Assembly: GCF_018143015.1 (NCBI RefSeq)
Contig: NC_054742.1
Location: forward strand, 55,685,195 to 55,749,194
Source: Lytechinus variegatus
Lineage: Eukaryota; Echinodermata; Echinoidea; Temnopleuroida; Toxopneustidae
Reading direction: 5' to 3'
DNA: 64,000 bases
The stretch's first letter is position 1; each line of letters begins with the position of its first letter. Made by a program: the position numbers and the translations under genes. Shown one piece after another: positions 35,001-46,002 of the stretch. The notes below the pieces were generated by a model. That model was not told where the DNA came from. It saw nothing but the letters and a program-made list of their open reading frames with translations, and searched no databases.

Positions 35001-36543
35001 GTGCTGGATGTGTATACGTCTCATTGAAACCATCGATGTCCACTCAGGATATGACTTCCCCATCAATCCACTCCATCTCATCCCATTCTACGGAGGTAAG
35101 GATAATGTATTTGTTTATTAAATTCCTCTGTTAAATCGTCATCATTAAACATATAATAACAGTGCTTTGTAGCCTAAGGAGATCAGATTTTTGCACTTTT
35201 CACGGCTGTGTGTGCTCTTGGTAAGTCATAACAATGGAGCTTGCTGAAAAACGGTAGACTCTTCATAAGTAGTCCTTCTGTAAGTTGATTATTCCCCCAA
35301 GTCAAGGCATATTTTTTCTGACCAAAATGCATGCAACCACGTTCGCTACATCATCTAAGTTCAAATTCGACAAGATTTCTGTGGTCCCAAAATATTTGAC
35401 TTACGATATGTGCCAATCATGGTAACCATTTCAAACTGAGCTCATTCAGAATCAAGTTATATGTGCCAAAGGACTCTGGGGGATATTGCCGAGAAATTTA
35501 GCCAGATATTGGGGCTTTTTCCGATGAAAAATGTGATACCTGTTTGAAGGTGAAAATAAACATGATGTGGGTGAAGTCATATTCAAGGACAAGTGTGTGA
35601 CCTATAGATAAAAGTTTTAACTAATGAAAACATTGCTACATTTTTATGATAAAATATGGCATTTCTATGCAATGACATTCAATTGTGCTTGTTCTTAATT
35701 TTTAAAACACTGATTCAGAAAAAAAACTTAGATCAAACAGTTGGAGTATGTATAAGTCAACATTCTGTTAGTCAAATATTCTAAAATCCAAGCAACTTTT
35801 CAGGGTGACCAGACATTTGCTCCTGCGACAATTTCTCCTGCGACAAAAATTGCTCCAGGCTTTATTTTGTCTAAGAATAAGATAAAGGGTTAGGGTTGCT
35901 GCAATAGGGTTTAAAAGTTTGGTTAAGTTCAGGAATTAGGATAGGGTAATGTTAAATCTATGCTTTCAGTTGGTCAATCAATTAGTGTGTGGAATTTATA
36001 GCAACTGTCATGGAACCATTTTTCAGACCAGAATGTGCAAAGCATAGATACCTCTTACCTTTCCTAAGACAAGTTTTCCTTTCAAGTACCGGTAGATCTG
36101 AATTGTGTGGTGCCTAGAGATTGGACATAGACATGATGGCATACATGTATATTTGCTGAATGTGTGACAATTGCCTTTTTAAAATTTCTCTTTAAATCAG
36201 ATTTATAAAACAGGACTGAAAGTAATGTCCCACCCTTTTAAAGGTCAAACAGAACATTTATTGAAATTTTCTATGAAGAAATATATTATGTATACAAATG
36301 TTCCAGGTACATGTTATTCATGTGAATTGTCAACTTTTCAGTCTGACTTACCTCTGTACAACTATTTTGTCTCTACCACCCACTTTTCCAGGTGCTAAGT
36401 TCCATGACTTCCATCACATGAACTTCAACGGCAACTACTCCTCAACATTTACCTGGTGGGATAAGATCTTTGGAACGGACATCCAATACAAGGAATATTA
36501 CAGCAAGCTGGAAGAGAAGAACAGTGGAAAGAAAGTCAATTAA
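29087..36543 (+). CDS. MSMO1: Methylsterol monooxygenase 1 (C-4 sterol methyl oxidase), seven exons, complete
   Basis: Exons 29087-29236, 31069-31146, 31851-31999, 32661-32787, 33314-33362, 34940-35095, 36392-36543; every intron is GT-AG and the phases join to 286 residues (human protein about 293). The enzyme oxidises the C-4 methyl groups of sterol intermediates in the ER membrane, using di-iron and cytochrome b5. The three histidine boxes of the fatty-acid-hydroxylase family are intact: H144-YFL-H148, H161-KI-H164-H165 and H241-DF-H244-H245. H179 in EYAHPLE and the VHSGYDFP block are also conserved. Hydrophobic segments lie at about 51-66 and 186-206. The C-terminus KKVN is a dilysine ER-retrieval signal. 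Start: ATG 29087 (AAAATGG) fits family N-termini; an in-frame ATG at 29018 would add 23 residues without known counterpart. A sterol-regulated promoter is plausible (see 28978). Confidence 0.97.
29704..30796. mobile_element. Tandem-repeat-bearing element with GTCTCACCTGC inverted ends, in MSMO1 intron 1
   Basis: An exact 11-bp inverted pair, GTCTCACCTGC at 29704 and GCAGGTGAGAC at 30786, bounds six degenerate tandem units of about 150-190 bp. Each has CATCATAACTT, CATGAAACTTGGACATAAG, CACTGAACATCCTG, CATGACCAAGGTCA and GGTCAATGAACTTTGGCC. The left end is followed by a second copy of the end in inverted order (AAGTGAGAC) and a (GGC)n run (29749-29778). No ORF. The architecture recalls satellite-carrying non-autonomous elements of molluscs and echinoderms; superfamily not resolved. 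Confidence 0.8.
33363..36391 (+). other. MSMO1 introns 5 and 6 with an inverted pair of a CCCTAACCC-containing repeat
   Basis: CCCTATTGCAACCCTAACCC (34743-34762) in intron 5 and its reverse complement with changes, GGGTTAGGGTTGCTGCAATA (about 35886-35905) in intron 6, are inverted copies of one dispersed repeat flanking exon 6. The CCCTAA pieces are too short to be telomeric arrays. Confidence 0.5.
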
Positions 36544-37063
36544 ATGCCATTTCTCTTGGACTAAGCACTGCAGCAGGAGAAAAAAAAACATCATAGGGGA
36601 TATTAAACATCCTTGTGAAAACACAGTTTCCCAAAGGATGTTGTGGGGAATTACAAGGTATCTGCAGAGAGAAAAAGGAGGAAGATTCTTTACTTTTTCA
36701 AATGATTGAACAGAAACTTTATGGTGAAAAAGTAACTAAATTTCAAGTAGATCAATGAATTCGCATTATGATAGCACTGGAGTAATCCAACATTATTTAT
36801 TTGCTTTTCCATATTTTCTCAACGTTAAAAGCTATTACATGACTGATACTGAGTAAGTCGTATGTGGAATAGAGTGTGTAAAATTATCAAGGAAATGATG
36901 AAGAGTTGAGCTAAATTATCTTCCTGATTGATCGCTAGGGTACATTTTACGTTGAATTTGCCATCTATGTTTGAAAAGGTTGAAATGCAGTATCGATGGA
37001 TGCATTGGTTCTCTGTGAAGTTGCGATGGTAGTCATGCTTGCTCGATATATGTATCAAATAAA
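36544..37063 (+). other. Probable 3' untranslated region of MSMO1
   Basis: Sequence from the stop codon to the first good AATAAA (37058-37063) in the sense direction. No ORF or repeat. The true 3' end could be further downstream. Confidence 0.5.
37058..37063 (+). terminator. Candidate polyadenylation signal of MSMO1
   Basis: AATAAA about 515 bp after the stop codon. Other A/T-rich signals follow, so use of this one is an inference. Confidence 0.4.
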
Positions 37064-37398
37064 GCGGAATCAAGGCATGAAACTGGCATATACCACGGTT
37101 ATAAACCATGGATTCTAAATCATCTTGGGCTTATAAGGGTCCTACCAATAAACGTACACGGTAGCAACACTTAACAAAACTGCTAAGTGTTACTGTCCTT
37201 GTGATTGGTTGGGTCATACTGTCAAATTCTAAGCCAATTATAGGTATCGGCCTCTGTAACTTATGGTTAATTTAGTTATTGATAGAACATGTTGGGTAAA
37301 TATTGACAAAGCTTTCATATCTTTAGGATGAGCACTAACACTCCCTTCATAGCATCCTGTGTTATTCAAATTCTGAGAAACAAGACATGGCTGAGACT

Positions 37399-37540
37399 GG
37401 GGGAGCATTTCATGAACATTTTTGTCTGACAACTTTCCTTGATTTTGATTGGCTAAGAAGCACTGTTACTATGTAAACTGTCAGATAAAACAAGACTTGT
37501 CGGATAAAACATTTGACAGTCCTTTCATGAAATGCTCCCC
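37399..37540. mobile_element. 142-bp MITE, GGGGAGCATTTCATGAA ends
   Basis: The left end GGGGAGCATTTCATGAA and right end TTTCATGAAATGCTCCCC are inverted. The interior has TTGTCTGACAA, GATTTTGATTGGCTAAGAAG and CACTGTTACTATGTAAACTG, phrases I recall from a MITE family widespread in marine animals (unverified). Confidence 0.85.
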
Positions 37541-38760
37541 AGGTGACAAGAATGATATGATGCCAGCGATCAAATTTACTAATCGATTGTTGTCCACATT
37601 AACTATTCGTATTTGGGCTAGTGTCAAGCACCAGTGATAATAAGCACTTAGTTGCCCTTCAGTGAATGTGGTAAATATATTTTACCACATATATATATAT
37701 ATATTAAATATATTTTAAACGGAAAGGAATTTGTGAGTAATCATCAGATCACCAAAGCTCATGTCAGTGAATTTGAAAACCACATTGATAATTCATCTCA
37801 AATGACCTTTTACTGCTCATGCACAGAATGCAGTTGCGAACTGGTCTATTCAAAGTGCACGATGTTTGATGTTGCAATGTGTCATATATTTGTGGATGCA
37901 ACGTAATTTGCAGTCAGATTATACCAAATTATTCAAACAATGTGAAACAACATGCATGTAATGTGAAAGGAAGTTAAAGGGAACTTACTGTATGGATGTA
38001 CTGCCTGTTGAATACTTAAATTGTCTCACTCCATATTTTTTTAGTCTTCAATTTATTATGTTTTGTGAGATAATGGACATGGTCATGATAGAATTTTGCA
38101 GTTGAGGAATTCAATTCCATTTTTTAAAAGTGTGTTGCTGTACAAAGTACATGACTCTTATTTTCTTATTTATATTCCTGTAAAGGATTTTTTTTTCCAA
38201 TTTACATTTCTCTTTATATTTTGTTAGTATTGTGCAACATAGATATTATGCACCTTTTTTAATAGAATGAAAACAATTGTTGCATCACAGTTATTTCATT
38301 GTATCTAGTTCTTTATTCGTCCATTTACCATGTACAAATCAAATGCAATTGTGAGAAAATATTTCTCTTTCTATTGGAAATCAATGTAGGAAGTTGGTTG
38401 TTGTGCAATTGGGGTTGCAAGAAATGTATTCTTGGAGGTAAGATTGCCTTGCGACCTCTTTTGTTTTGACTAGGCTATCCTAAATTGTAGTTGTCTATTA
38501 TGGATAGATTACGAACAGGTATAATTTTTTAAGAGTAGTTCTCAACTATGGGCATTGAATTTAAAAGGGGGGGGGGGGGTAGTTGTTGAGTATGGCTCAT
38601 TGCAAGTATTGTTTTTTTTTTGTCTATCTGTTTGGTGGTTGACCATTATTGTGAAGATGTATATTTGTGTAATTATTTAGCGAATGTGCAACGTTTGCAA
38701 AAGTTTACATTAAATTGAAAGAAATCATTTACATTCTACTTTCCTTTAAGTGATATCCGT
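37541..38760. other. Intergenic, nothing recognised
   Basis: Contains TATATATAT stretches (37689-37703) and a G10-like run at 38568-38578. No gene can be supported. Confidence 0.35.
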
Positions 38761-38993
38761 TTCCAATGACATGAAAAGATAATGGCGACAGTATTATTAC
38801 AGTGTTCAAGCAGAAACCAGTATAGTCAATCAGTAATTGATTGAAGAGAAGGGAAAATAAGAGGTTTTTTTTGTCTCTGTTCAGTTTCCAGTGACATGAA
38901 AAGATAATGGCGACAGTATTATTACAGTGTTCAAGCAGAAACCAGTATAGTCAATCAGTAATTGATTGAAGAGAAGGAAAATAAGAGAGTAAA
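38761..38993. repeat. Tandem duplication, period 125 bp
   Basis: TTCCAATGACATGAAAAGAT (38761) through GATTGAAGAGAAGG recurs from 38886 with a single substitution (CAATG to CAGTG) and a G-run indel over about 100 bp. This is a very recent local duplication. The duplicated unit has no coding signal. Confidence 0.93.
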
Positions 38994-40047
38994 AGAGGAG
39001 GAATTAAGAGAAAGATGACGAGAAAGAAGAAAAAAGAAGTGGAAAAAAGTAGGAAGAAGAGGAGGAGGAAGAAAATGCTTTACTTATACCTGGAAACGAA
39101 ATGGAGGACAAATACATAGTTTACATACACCAATGAAATTCATTGAAATTTGTTTGCTTGCAAAAATCGTAAAATTTACTATATCTTCAGAAATATAAAT
39201 GCTACAATGACGAATTGGGTATCAAATGAAAGAGCGTATTAAGCTCTTCCACATAATGGGGATGCCATTGGGATTAAGGTATATTTTAGGTGGAATTTTC
39301 TTCGAAGAAAAGAAAATAATATTCGTGCCAAATGTATTATAGTTTCATAGAAATATATAAATGTCAAATCTATTATTTATATTACATTTTCTATCATGAT
39401 ATGTCACCACTGAACAAAAAAGTGTAATCTGAAATGTTTGTGTTAAAAAGTAACTAGCACAAATGTGAAATGTTTTTGTCAAGTTTTTATTTTTGATTTG
39501 TCTAAAATGTTAAGATTTTTTTGGGGAAAAATAACACCTAAATATTTTTGAGCTCCTGATGACAAATCAATGTGATGAAGGAGCATGACCTACTCATTTG
39601 TTTTGATATCAAATTTGTCATGAAAGCAAAAATATTTTTAAGATACAGTAAATTTTATGACGTTTGGCAAGTATCAACTTTTCTTTGAATTTCCTAAGTG
39701 AATGTATATATATATATATATATGCAATTGAGAGATTTATAAATTGAAAAAAATAGCTTGCGCTATGTCTACAGAAGAGAATGCAACTCCAATGAGAGTA
39801 GGCACCACCCGGTAATAAACTCCCGTCCGATCAAAGATCCCTGTGCCAGGGCGTAACTTTTAAGGATATGACCACACATGCGCAATGATAATAAACGAGG
39901 AAAAAGCAGATAAAAACATCAAAAAGAATTAATATTAAACCAGTTAAGCGAATTGAATAAGGCTATAACTGACAGCAATAACAGGATGTATATCATTGGC
40001 ATTCAACTGATACATTAATATTACTAAGTTATAGATATAACTAAAAC
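38994..40047. other. Intergenic, purine-rich start then AT-rich
   Basis: A/G-rich 38975-39075, (TA)n 39706-39724. Nothing else recognised. Confidence 0.35.
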
Positions 40048-40098
40048 TCCTTCGTATTTTTCATTCTTATATCATATAAGAATGAAAAATACGAAGGA
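40048..40098. repeat. Perfect 51-bp palindrome (25-bp arms, 1-nt centre)
   Basis: The left arm runs TCCTTCGTATTTTTCATTCT then TATAT; the right arm is its exact reverse complement, with a single C at the centre. Followed by a T run (40099-40107). Could be a very small MITE or a recent snapback event. Confidence 0.95.
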
Positions 40099-40149
40099 TT
40101 TTTTTTTAATAATGGATATGCATGAGAGAGGTAACCAGCATTTCTGATT

Positions 40150-41880
40150 GCACTTCTCTGAAGTAATTAAATCATATCAAGCAGGAATTTTGCCCCGTTG
40201 CCCCAAGCTGAACTACTATAGTAAAGGTAGGATGAGTGTGGAAATACATGTTTTAGTTTGTTTAAAACTACCGCGTTACGAGACAATAATTTACATAAAT
40301 CTTTCACATGAGTCTTCCAAGATAAATTACAATTTATATGCCAAAAAATCAGTTGACTCGACTTGTCTAAAGAATTATTTTGTAGAAATAGGTTACCCTG
40401 TACATGATATTCGTCTGGGGTAGGGTGGTATTCTGTAACTTTGTCATAACTTTTGTCATAAATTTTGTCATTTCTCTCCGAGATGTGACACCGCTATGAT
40501 TGTCACAAATCGGTATTCTGAATATTGTCTTTTCCCTGTCATATCTCTCAAAGTTCCCACCCATCTATTCGGAAGCAAACCAATCAAAATCATCGTTAGT
40601 TCCCAGTTGGAGCCCTTCTAGCCAATAGGAAAGCCCCGTGGCAGGTAGGGCGTATCCCCAAACCAGTTGCTGGCATCGCGCAACTACGCGTATATTGATG
40701 CGCTTAATTACAAAGAGAGACAGGGAGCTGTGAAGAATTTTAGAGGAGAGGTAGAAAAGTAAGGAAAACAGAGAAAAAAGGGAGGAATAAATATGTAGGG
40801 CCTAAGTAATTGTAGCATGAAGAAATAATTGTGAAAATTGTCATGGAAGATGAGTGAAACTAATACCATAATCTAATCTAAATAATATAATTATTTGCTT
40901 GACATTCAGTCGACAGGGTATCGGGATATTTGGTACTAAAAGATATGACAAAATTTATGACTGCTACCCCCTGTCATAACTTTTGTCATATCTTTTGCTT
41001 GTATAAAAGGATTACGCGCATTTAAAGCCGCGTATTTTTGCTGCGCGCTAAAGAGAAGAGACAAAATTTATGACAATTTTTGTGACAAAAGTTATGACAT
41101 CCACCAGAATACCGATTTTGTCATATCTCTGAGATAAGATAAAATATGGAGAAAAGACAATGTTCAGAATACCGCCCCTGGCCATTCCTCACAAATTGTT
41201 TACGGTCCGTCTTGAACCACTCCAAGGCCTTTCCTCGTATACCATAATTGCTCAGTTTATACAATAATTCATCATGGTTGATAGAATACAAAGGCCTTGG
41301 AGAAGTCCAGTGAAATTCCAAAGGTATGAGATAAATTGTCAATTGCACGGCTAACTTTATCCCCGAAACATAAGAAGGGCATGAGCTGTTTCGGAAGCCA
41401 AACTGGGTGTCAGATAAGATTTCATATTTTGTGAGAAACTTCACTTTGCGTGTGTAAATTAACTTTTCCAAAATCTTGTAAAGTGAAGTTGAAAGTGATT
41501 GGATGGTAATTTCCAACATTTTCTCTACTACCCTTCTTAAAAATTGGGATAACTTTTGCAGTTCTTATTTTTTTTTCGGCACAGTACCATTAGACAATGA
41601 TGAATTAAAAATAAAAGTGAGGGAGATAAAATCTCTCTTATTGTTTTTTAAGCAAAGAGTTGGATATACTATCGTACCCAGCACTTTTATTGATTTTCAG
41701 ATTGTTCACTATGTCTAAAACTTCATGCTCTGAAATTGGATTTAAAAACAACGAGTGAGGGTTTGGCATTTAAAAAAAATGTTTGAAATTACAATTAGGT
41801 TCTGAGACATTTCGCGCCAAATTTAGACCGAAGTAGTTGTTGAATAATTATACCCTAGAAGTTGCGAGAGAATCATGCAT
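40150..41880 (-). pseudogene. Third CR1/L2-like LINE fragment, split by a MITE
   Basis: Minus-strand RT remnants at about 41880-41180 include SLYKILEKLIYTRKVKFL, TQFGFRNSS, NHDELLYKLSNYGIRGKALEWFK and RKQFVRNGQ. After the MITE at 40417-41178, the more C-terminal part resumes at 40416-40150 with NLSWKTHVKDLCKLLSRNA and LNKLKHVFP. Many stops and shifts; no intact domain. It is a 5'- and 3'-incomplete relic. Confidence 0.75.
40417..41178. mobile_element. MITE with GGTATTCTG inverted ends, GTCATA-rich
   Basis: The left end GGGGTAGGGTGGTATTCTG and right end CAGAATACCGCCCC are inverted with a small insertion. Both flanks inside repeat TTTTGTCATA / TATGACAAAA blocks, so the whole folds back. No ORF. 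It interrupts the LINE relic, so it inserted later. Confidence 0.8.
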
Positions 41881-41895
41881 TTTGGTTTCATTAAC

Positions 41896-42432
41896 TAGAT
41901 AGATAGATACATAGATAAATAGATAAATATCTAGATAGATATAGATTGGATAGATAGATCGATCGATCGATAGATAGATATCTAGATAGATAGACAGATA
42001 GATAAGATAGATAAATAGATTAGATAGATAGATATATAGATATCTAGATAGTTAGACAGATGGATAAGATAGATAGATATAAGATAGATAAATATCTATA
42101 TAGATAGATTGGATAGATAGATAAATAGATAAATATCTAGATAGATAGATTGGATAGATATATAGATTGGATAGATAGATATCTAGATAAATATCTAAAT
42201 AGATAGATTGGATAGATAGAAAGATAAATAGATAAATATCTAGATAGATAGATTGGATAGATAGATAGAAAGATGAATAGATGAATATCTAGATAGATAG
42301 ATTGGATAGATAGACAGATATATATCTAGATATATTAGATAGATAGATAGACAGATAGATAGATAGACAGATAGATAGAAAGATAGACAGATAGATAAGT
42401 TAGATAGATTAGATAGATATCTAGATAGTTAG
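41896..42432. repeat. (GATA)n array with higher-order variants
   Basis: About 540 bp of GATA units, with recurring variants (GATTGGATAG, AAATATCTAG) spaced by roughly 40-50 bp, so part of the array has expanded as a longer unit. Confidence 0.95.
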
Positions 42433-45400
42433 CATGCTAATGAGAGGGAGGAAAGAAAGAGCGAGAGAGAGTAGGAAAGGGGCACAAAAGACCATGGAAT
42501 AACATAAAAACTCAAGCTGATGAAGATCGATACTCTTTGCTATTGCAAATTAATAGTCTGGCAAAGGAGGTATCGGTTTTAATTAACCAACCCATAACTC
42601 ACAAATTCGCCATGTTCACCAGACCCGTAATAATCGCCGGGTCATTATTATATGTGATAGCTCCAGAATGTTATAAAGCAATCTCGTCTAGAAGATAACA
42701 GAGGATGAGACACGATTGAAGGTGAAGAAGGAGAGAGATACTCTCCCTTGGGAAATAATCATTGGCATGAAATCTATCAATGATTTACCAATAAATTATA
42801 GAGTTTTCGTGCCACCGAAGGACTTCACCCGAGAAAAACGTGAACTTTGCAACTGCCACAATTACACTTGTAACTGCAGAGAGTGTAACACTTAAAGCCC
42901 CAGCTCACCCTAACCATGCTGAAATAAGTTGATTTAAATAAATACAGTGAAAATGATAGTATTGAAAAAAAAAATATCGGAAGTAAAATAAGAAAGATGC
43001 GGCTTTTTCACGGGGGCGGCGTCAGAATATTTTGAAAGGAGGGGGGGGGGGGCAAGACAGCCTAAACTCGGCATCATATTTTTTCTCAGTTTAATCTGGG
43101 TAATAAAATATAACATGACACAGACCTCTCCTTTCTAAACTCTTTTTTCTTTATTTTTTTGTTATGCTACATGGAAAATCATAGGGGTTAGTCAAATCAA
43201 TATCTGGGACAGATGTTCTTGATAAATTCATAAGGATGAGTTTAACTTGTAATTATTCATGCAATATAGAGATTGAATAATTGAATACATTATTTGGGAA
43301 ATCCTAATTATTTGAGGGTATATAATCTTACAAATATTTAACTCCGATAAAAATATCTACTTTTTTATCATCATAATATATACTTACCAGTTTACGGTAT
43401 ATATCAATGTTGTCATAATAATCAACCCTTTGTGAACAGGAGACTCACATAAACAAGCAATGCTTTCCAGTGAGACCCCTTTTCATTTCTGTTATTCATA
43501 TTCTGATTTGTTCTTACTTACTTTGTAAATTTATTTGAAATGAAGAAGAATAAATGTAAACAATCAATCAACATAAGACATAATGAATATTAATCTTAAA
43601 AAAGATTATTTCAAATCGAGAATTCAATACAAAAAGTGTTTTCGGTGAAAAGTCATAGAATGTGTTACCTTTTTTAGTCTGAATTGTTAAGCATCATGGG
43701 AAAAAAAAAGAAAGAGCGAGAGAGGGAGAAAAAAGGACGGGCAAAATTTAAGGATGAGCGCCATTCGGAATAATCGTTTGCATTTTTAATTTCCCACGTA
43801 TTTGTCACTTCACTTCACCCTGCCCTGTCCATTTGTATACCTCTATTGGTGTGTGTGTGTTTTGTGTGTGTGGGTGCGTGTGTGTATAGCATGTTTGTTA
43901 CATGCTTTTACCACGCTAGCGGTTTGGCGCTTCCCACAGAATAACAAATAGTTGAGGTGGCGGTAAGAGAGAGTGGAGTAGAGAAAGAGAGTAGAATTTT
44001 CGAGTGGTGCAGAAAACGGTCACTCTTTTTTCCCCCTTGTCGTTTGTTTTTTTCACTGCACTCTCCATCTCTCTCCCTCTGTCTCTCTTTATCTTTCTGT
44101 CTATACGTAGCAGTACATGAGTAGAGTAAAAGCGGATATTTCGCGCCATCGCGAGATGCTGACTTTTTTTGGATGCAGAGTCATGAAGATAGAGTGATTG
44201 TTATATTCTGGAATATCGCTCAGCAAATTTGCCATGGCATAGTGGCAGACTTACGGTAAGTGGTGAACATTCCAATCATACTATTAATTATATTTCGATC
44301 TTTTTCTACATTTTTATTCTATTGTTTTTAAATGTTATTGTAAGAACCGCCTCTTGCCGATCACTTGCACTGTGAAGTTCACGATCTGCATGTACGATCG
44401 TGGAAGTTGTTAAGCCATAACAGCTGTTTCACGATCGAGTCCTTAATAAAACAGATTAAGTGCTATGTATTTCTGTATTGATCAATTTTAGTTGAGCATA
44501 AGTCGTTCTAATCGTCAATAATTTTTTTATGACTGTCCTGTGTCTCTAAAAACAACTCTTTTGTAGGAAATATCGATTAACTCATCATTTTCTTTGCTAT
44601 ACCACCTGTTAATGATTGTACTAATATCATGGCAACCTTTTGTGTGTTTGAACGCCACTGCAGGGGAAATCGTTGAGCTGTGAAATGATTAATATTAAAA
44701 CAAAATAGAAGATGTAATCAGGTGTTCAATCAATGGAACGAGGATACAAAATGCATAGTGCTGGTATGGAACCAGTTCTAATACAGTCAGACTCTAATGG
44801 AACTTGCAATGATGGATTGGATTGAATTTTGTTATAATTACCAACTATCATTGTAAATACTTTCACTTGGAAACTGATGTATCACATAATTATATAATTG
44901 GAGGTAACATAAGAACAAATGCTAATCGTAGCCAGCCCGAATCAATCAATGTCTTCATAATTATTTAAACATTCATTTTACACTTAATCACATTAAATTG
45001 AAAATGAATTTATTGGTGTATTTAATTTCTTTATCAACCTCAACAGGCTCTATTACTGATTTACATGTAATTATCAGATCAGGCCTGCTAGTACCATTTC
45101 TTGTTGAGCGTTGAGCTTAATGAAGATTTATAGAATGACGGCTAAATGAAAAAAAAACATTGATAATAACGATGGACGGTTTAAGCATTATCGGTGAATG
45201 GAATGAGAAAGGGAATGAGGGATATCTTTGCTTCCATTTTTCCTGGCAAACGGGTATGTAGGCTTTAATGATCTCTTCATGCAAGGGATTTATCATAAAG
45301 CTTCTATATTATTAAACATAATCAATAATATATTGGACCCCTTACACAAGCTTTGCTGAAAGGGCTATCCACCCTGTACGTTAGGAAATGATTGAATGAC

Positions 45401-45716
45401 ATTTTTATAATTATTTCATTTTTTTATTTCAACTCTATCTAGTTATTTTTTCGGAGGGGGGGTACCTTGACTGTTCATTCTCAAAATCATTTTATTTTTC
45501 AAGTCGGGAGAGGCTACAGCCCTACTATGTCATGCCGATGAAAGTGTACCGTTCATTATGGTTATCAGCAAAGACGGTACACAGGCTATAAGGGATTTTA
45601 TCTAACAGATCTTACCGCGCTTTCCGTGCCTCGTAAAATGTCCTTCTATTTTATCATGTTATACGGCATCCAGACTCGGAGTGAGCTTACTCTTTATCAA
45701 TAAATTGATTGTAAAT
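42433..45716. other. Intergenic, no gene recognised
   Basis: Contains a G13-like run (43041-43052), (GT)n near 43852-43885 and GA-rich 43709-43736. A GGTAAG donor-like site at 44255 follows a GC-richer stretch and could be a non-coding 5' exon, but nothing supports it. Confidence 0.35.
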
Positions 45717-46002
45717 CACTGGCGTGCAGGTGTGGGGGGGGGGTCTTGGGGACCATGGTCCTAAAAAGTTTCTTGACCAAAAAAGGAGAAAATAAGAAAA
45801 GAGATAAAGGGATGAAATATCACATATCCGAGTACTATTTCAAAATCTAACATAAGATTAATGCCTGTGTGTGTTTGTGTGTGTGTGGGGGGTATAAAAC
45901 TGTCACAAATCTTGCTCTCTCGCAGCTAAAGCTCTGAAGTACTTTTACCCCCTGCAAACGTCATGACCGGCGACCTCAAATTTTTGGCTCACTACATCAC
46001 TG
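45717..46002. mobile_element. 286-bp hAT-like MITE with perfect 8-bp target duplication
   Basis: Flanked by TTGTAAAT at 45709-45716 and 46003-46010. Ends CACTGGCGTGCAG and CTACATCACTG are only loosely inverted (CAnTGnnGT shared). The interior has the G-rich block and GTGTGTG run often seen in the CAGTGGCG family. Confidence 0.75.

Noticed and set aside
41896..42432. CRISPR-like array
   Set aside because: Simple GATA microsatellite with no unique spacers, in a eukaryotic genome.
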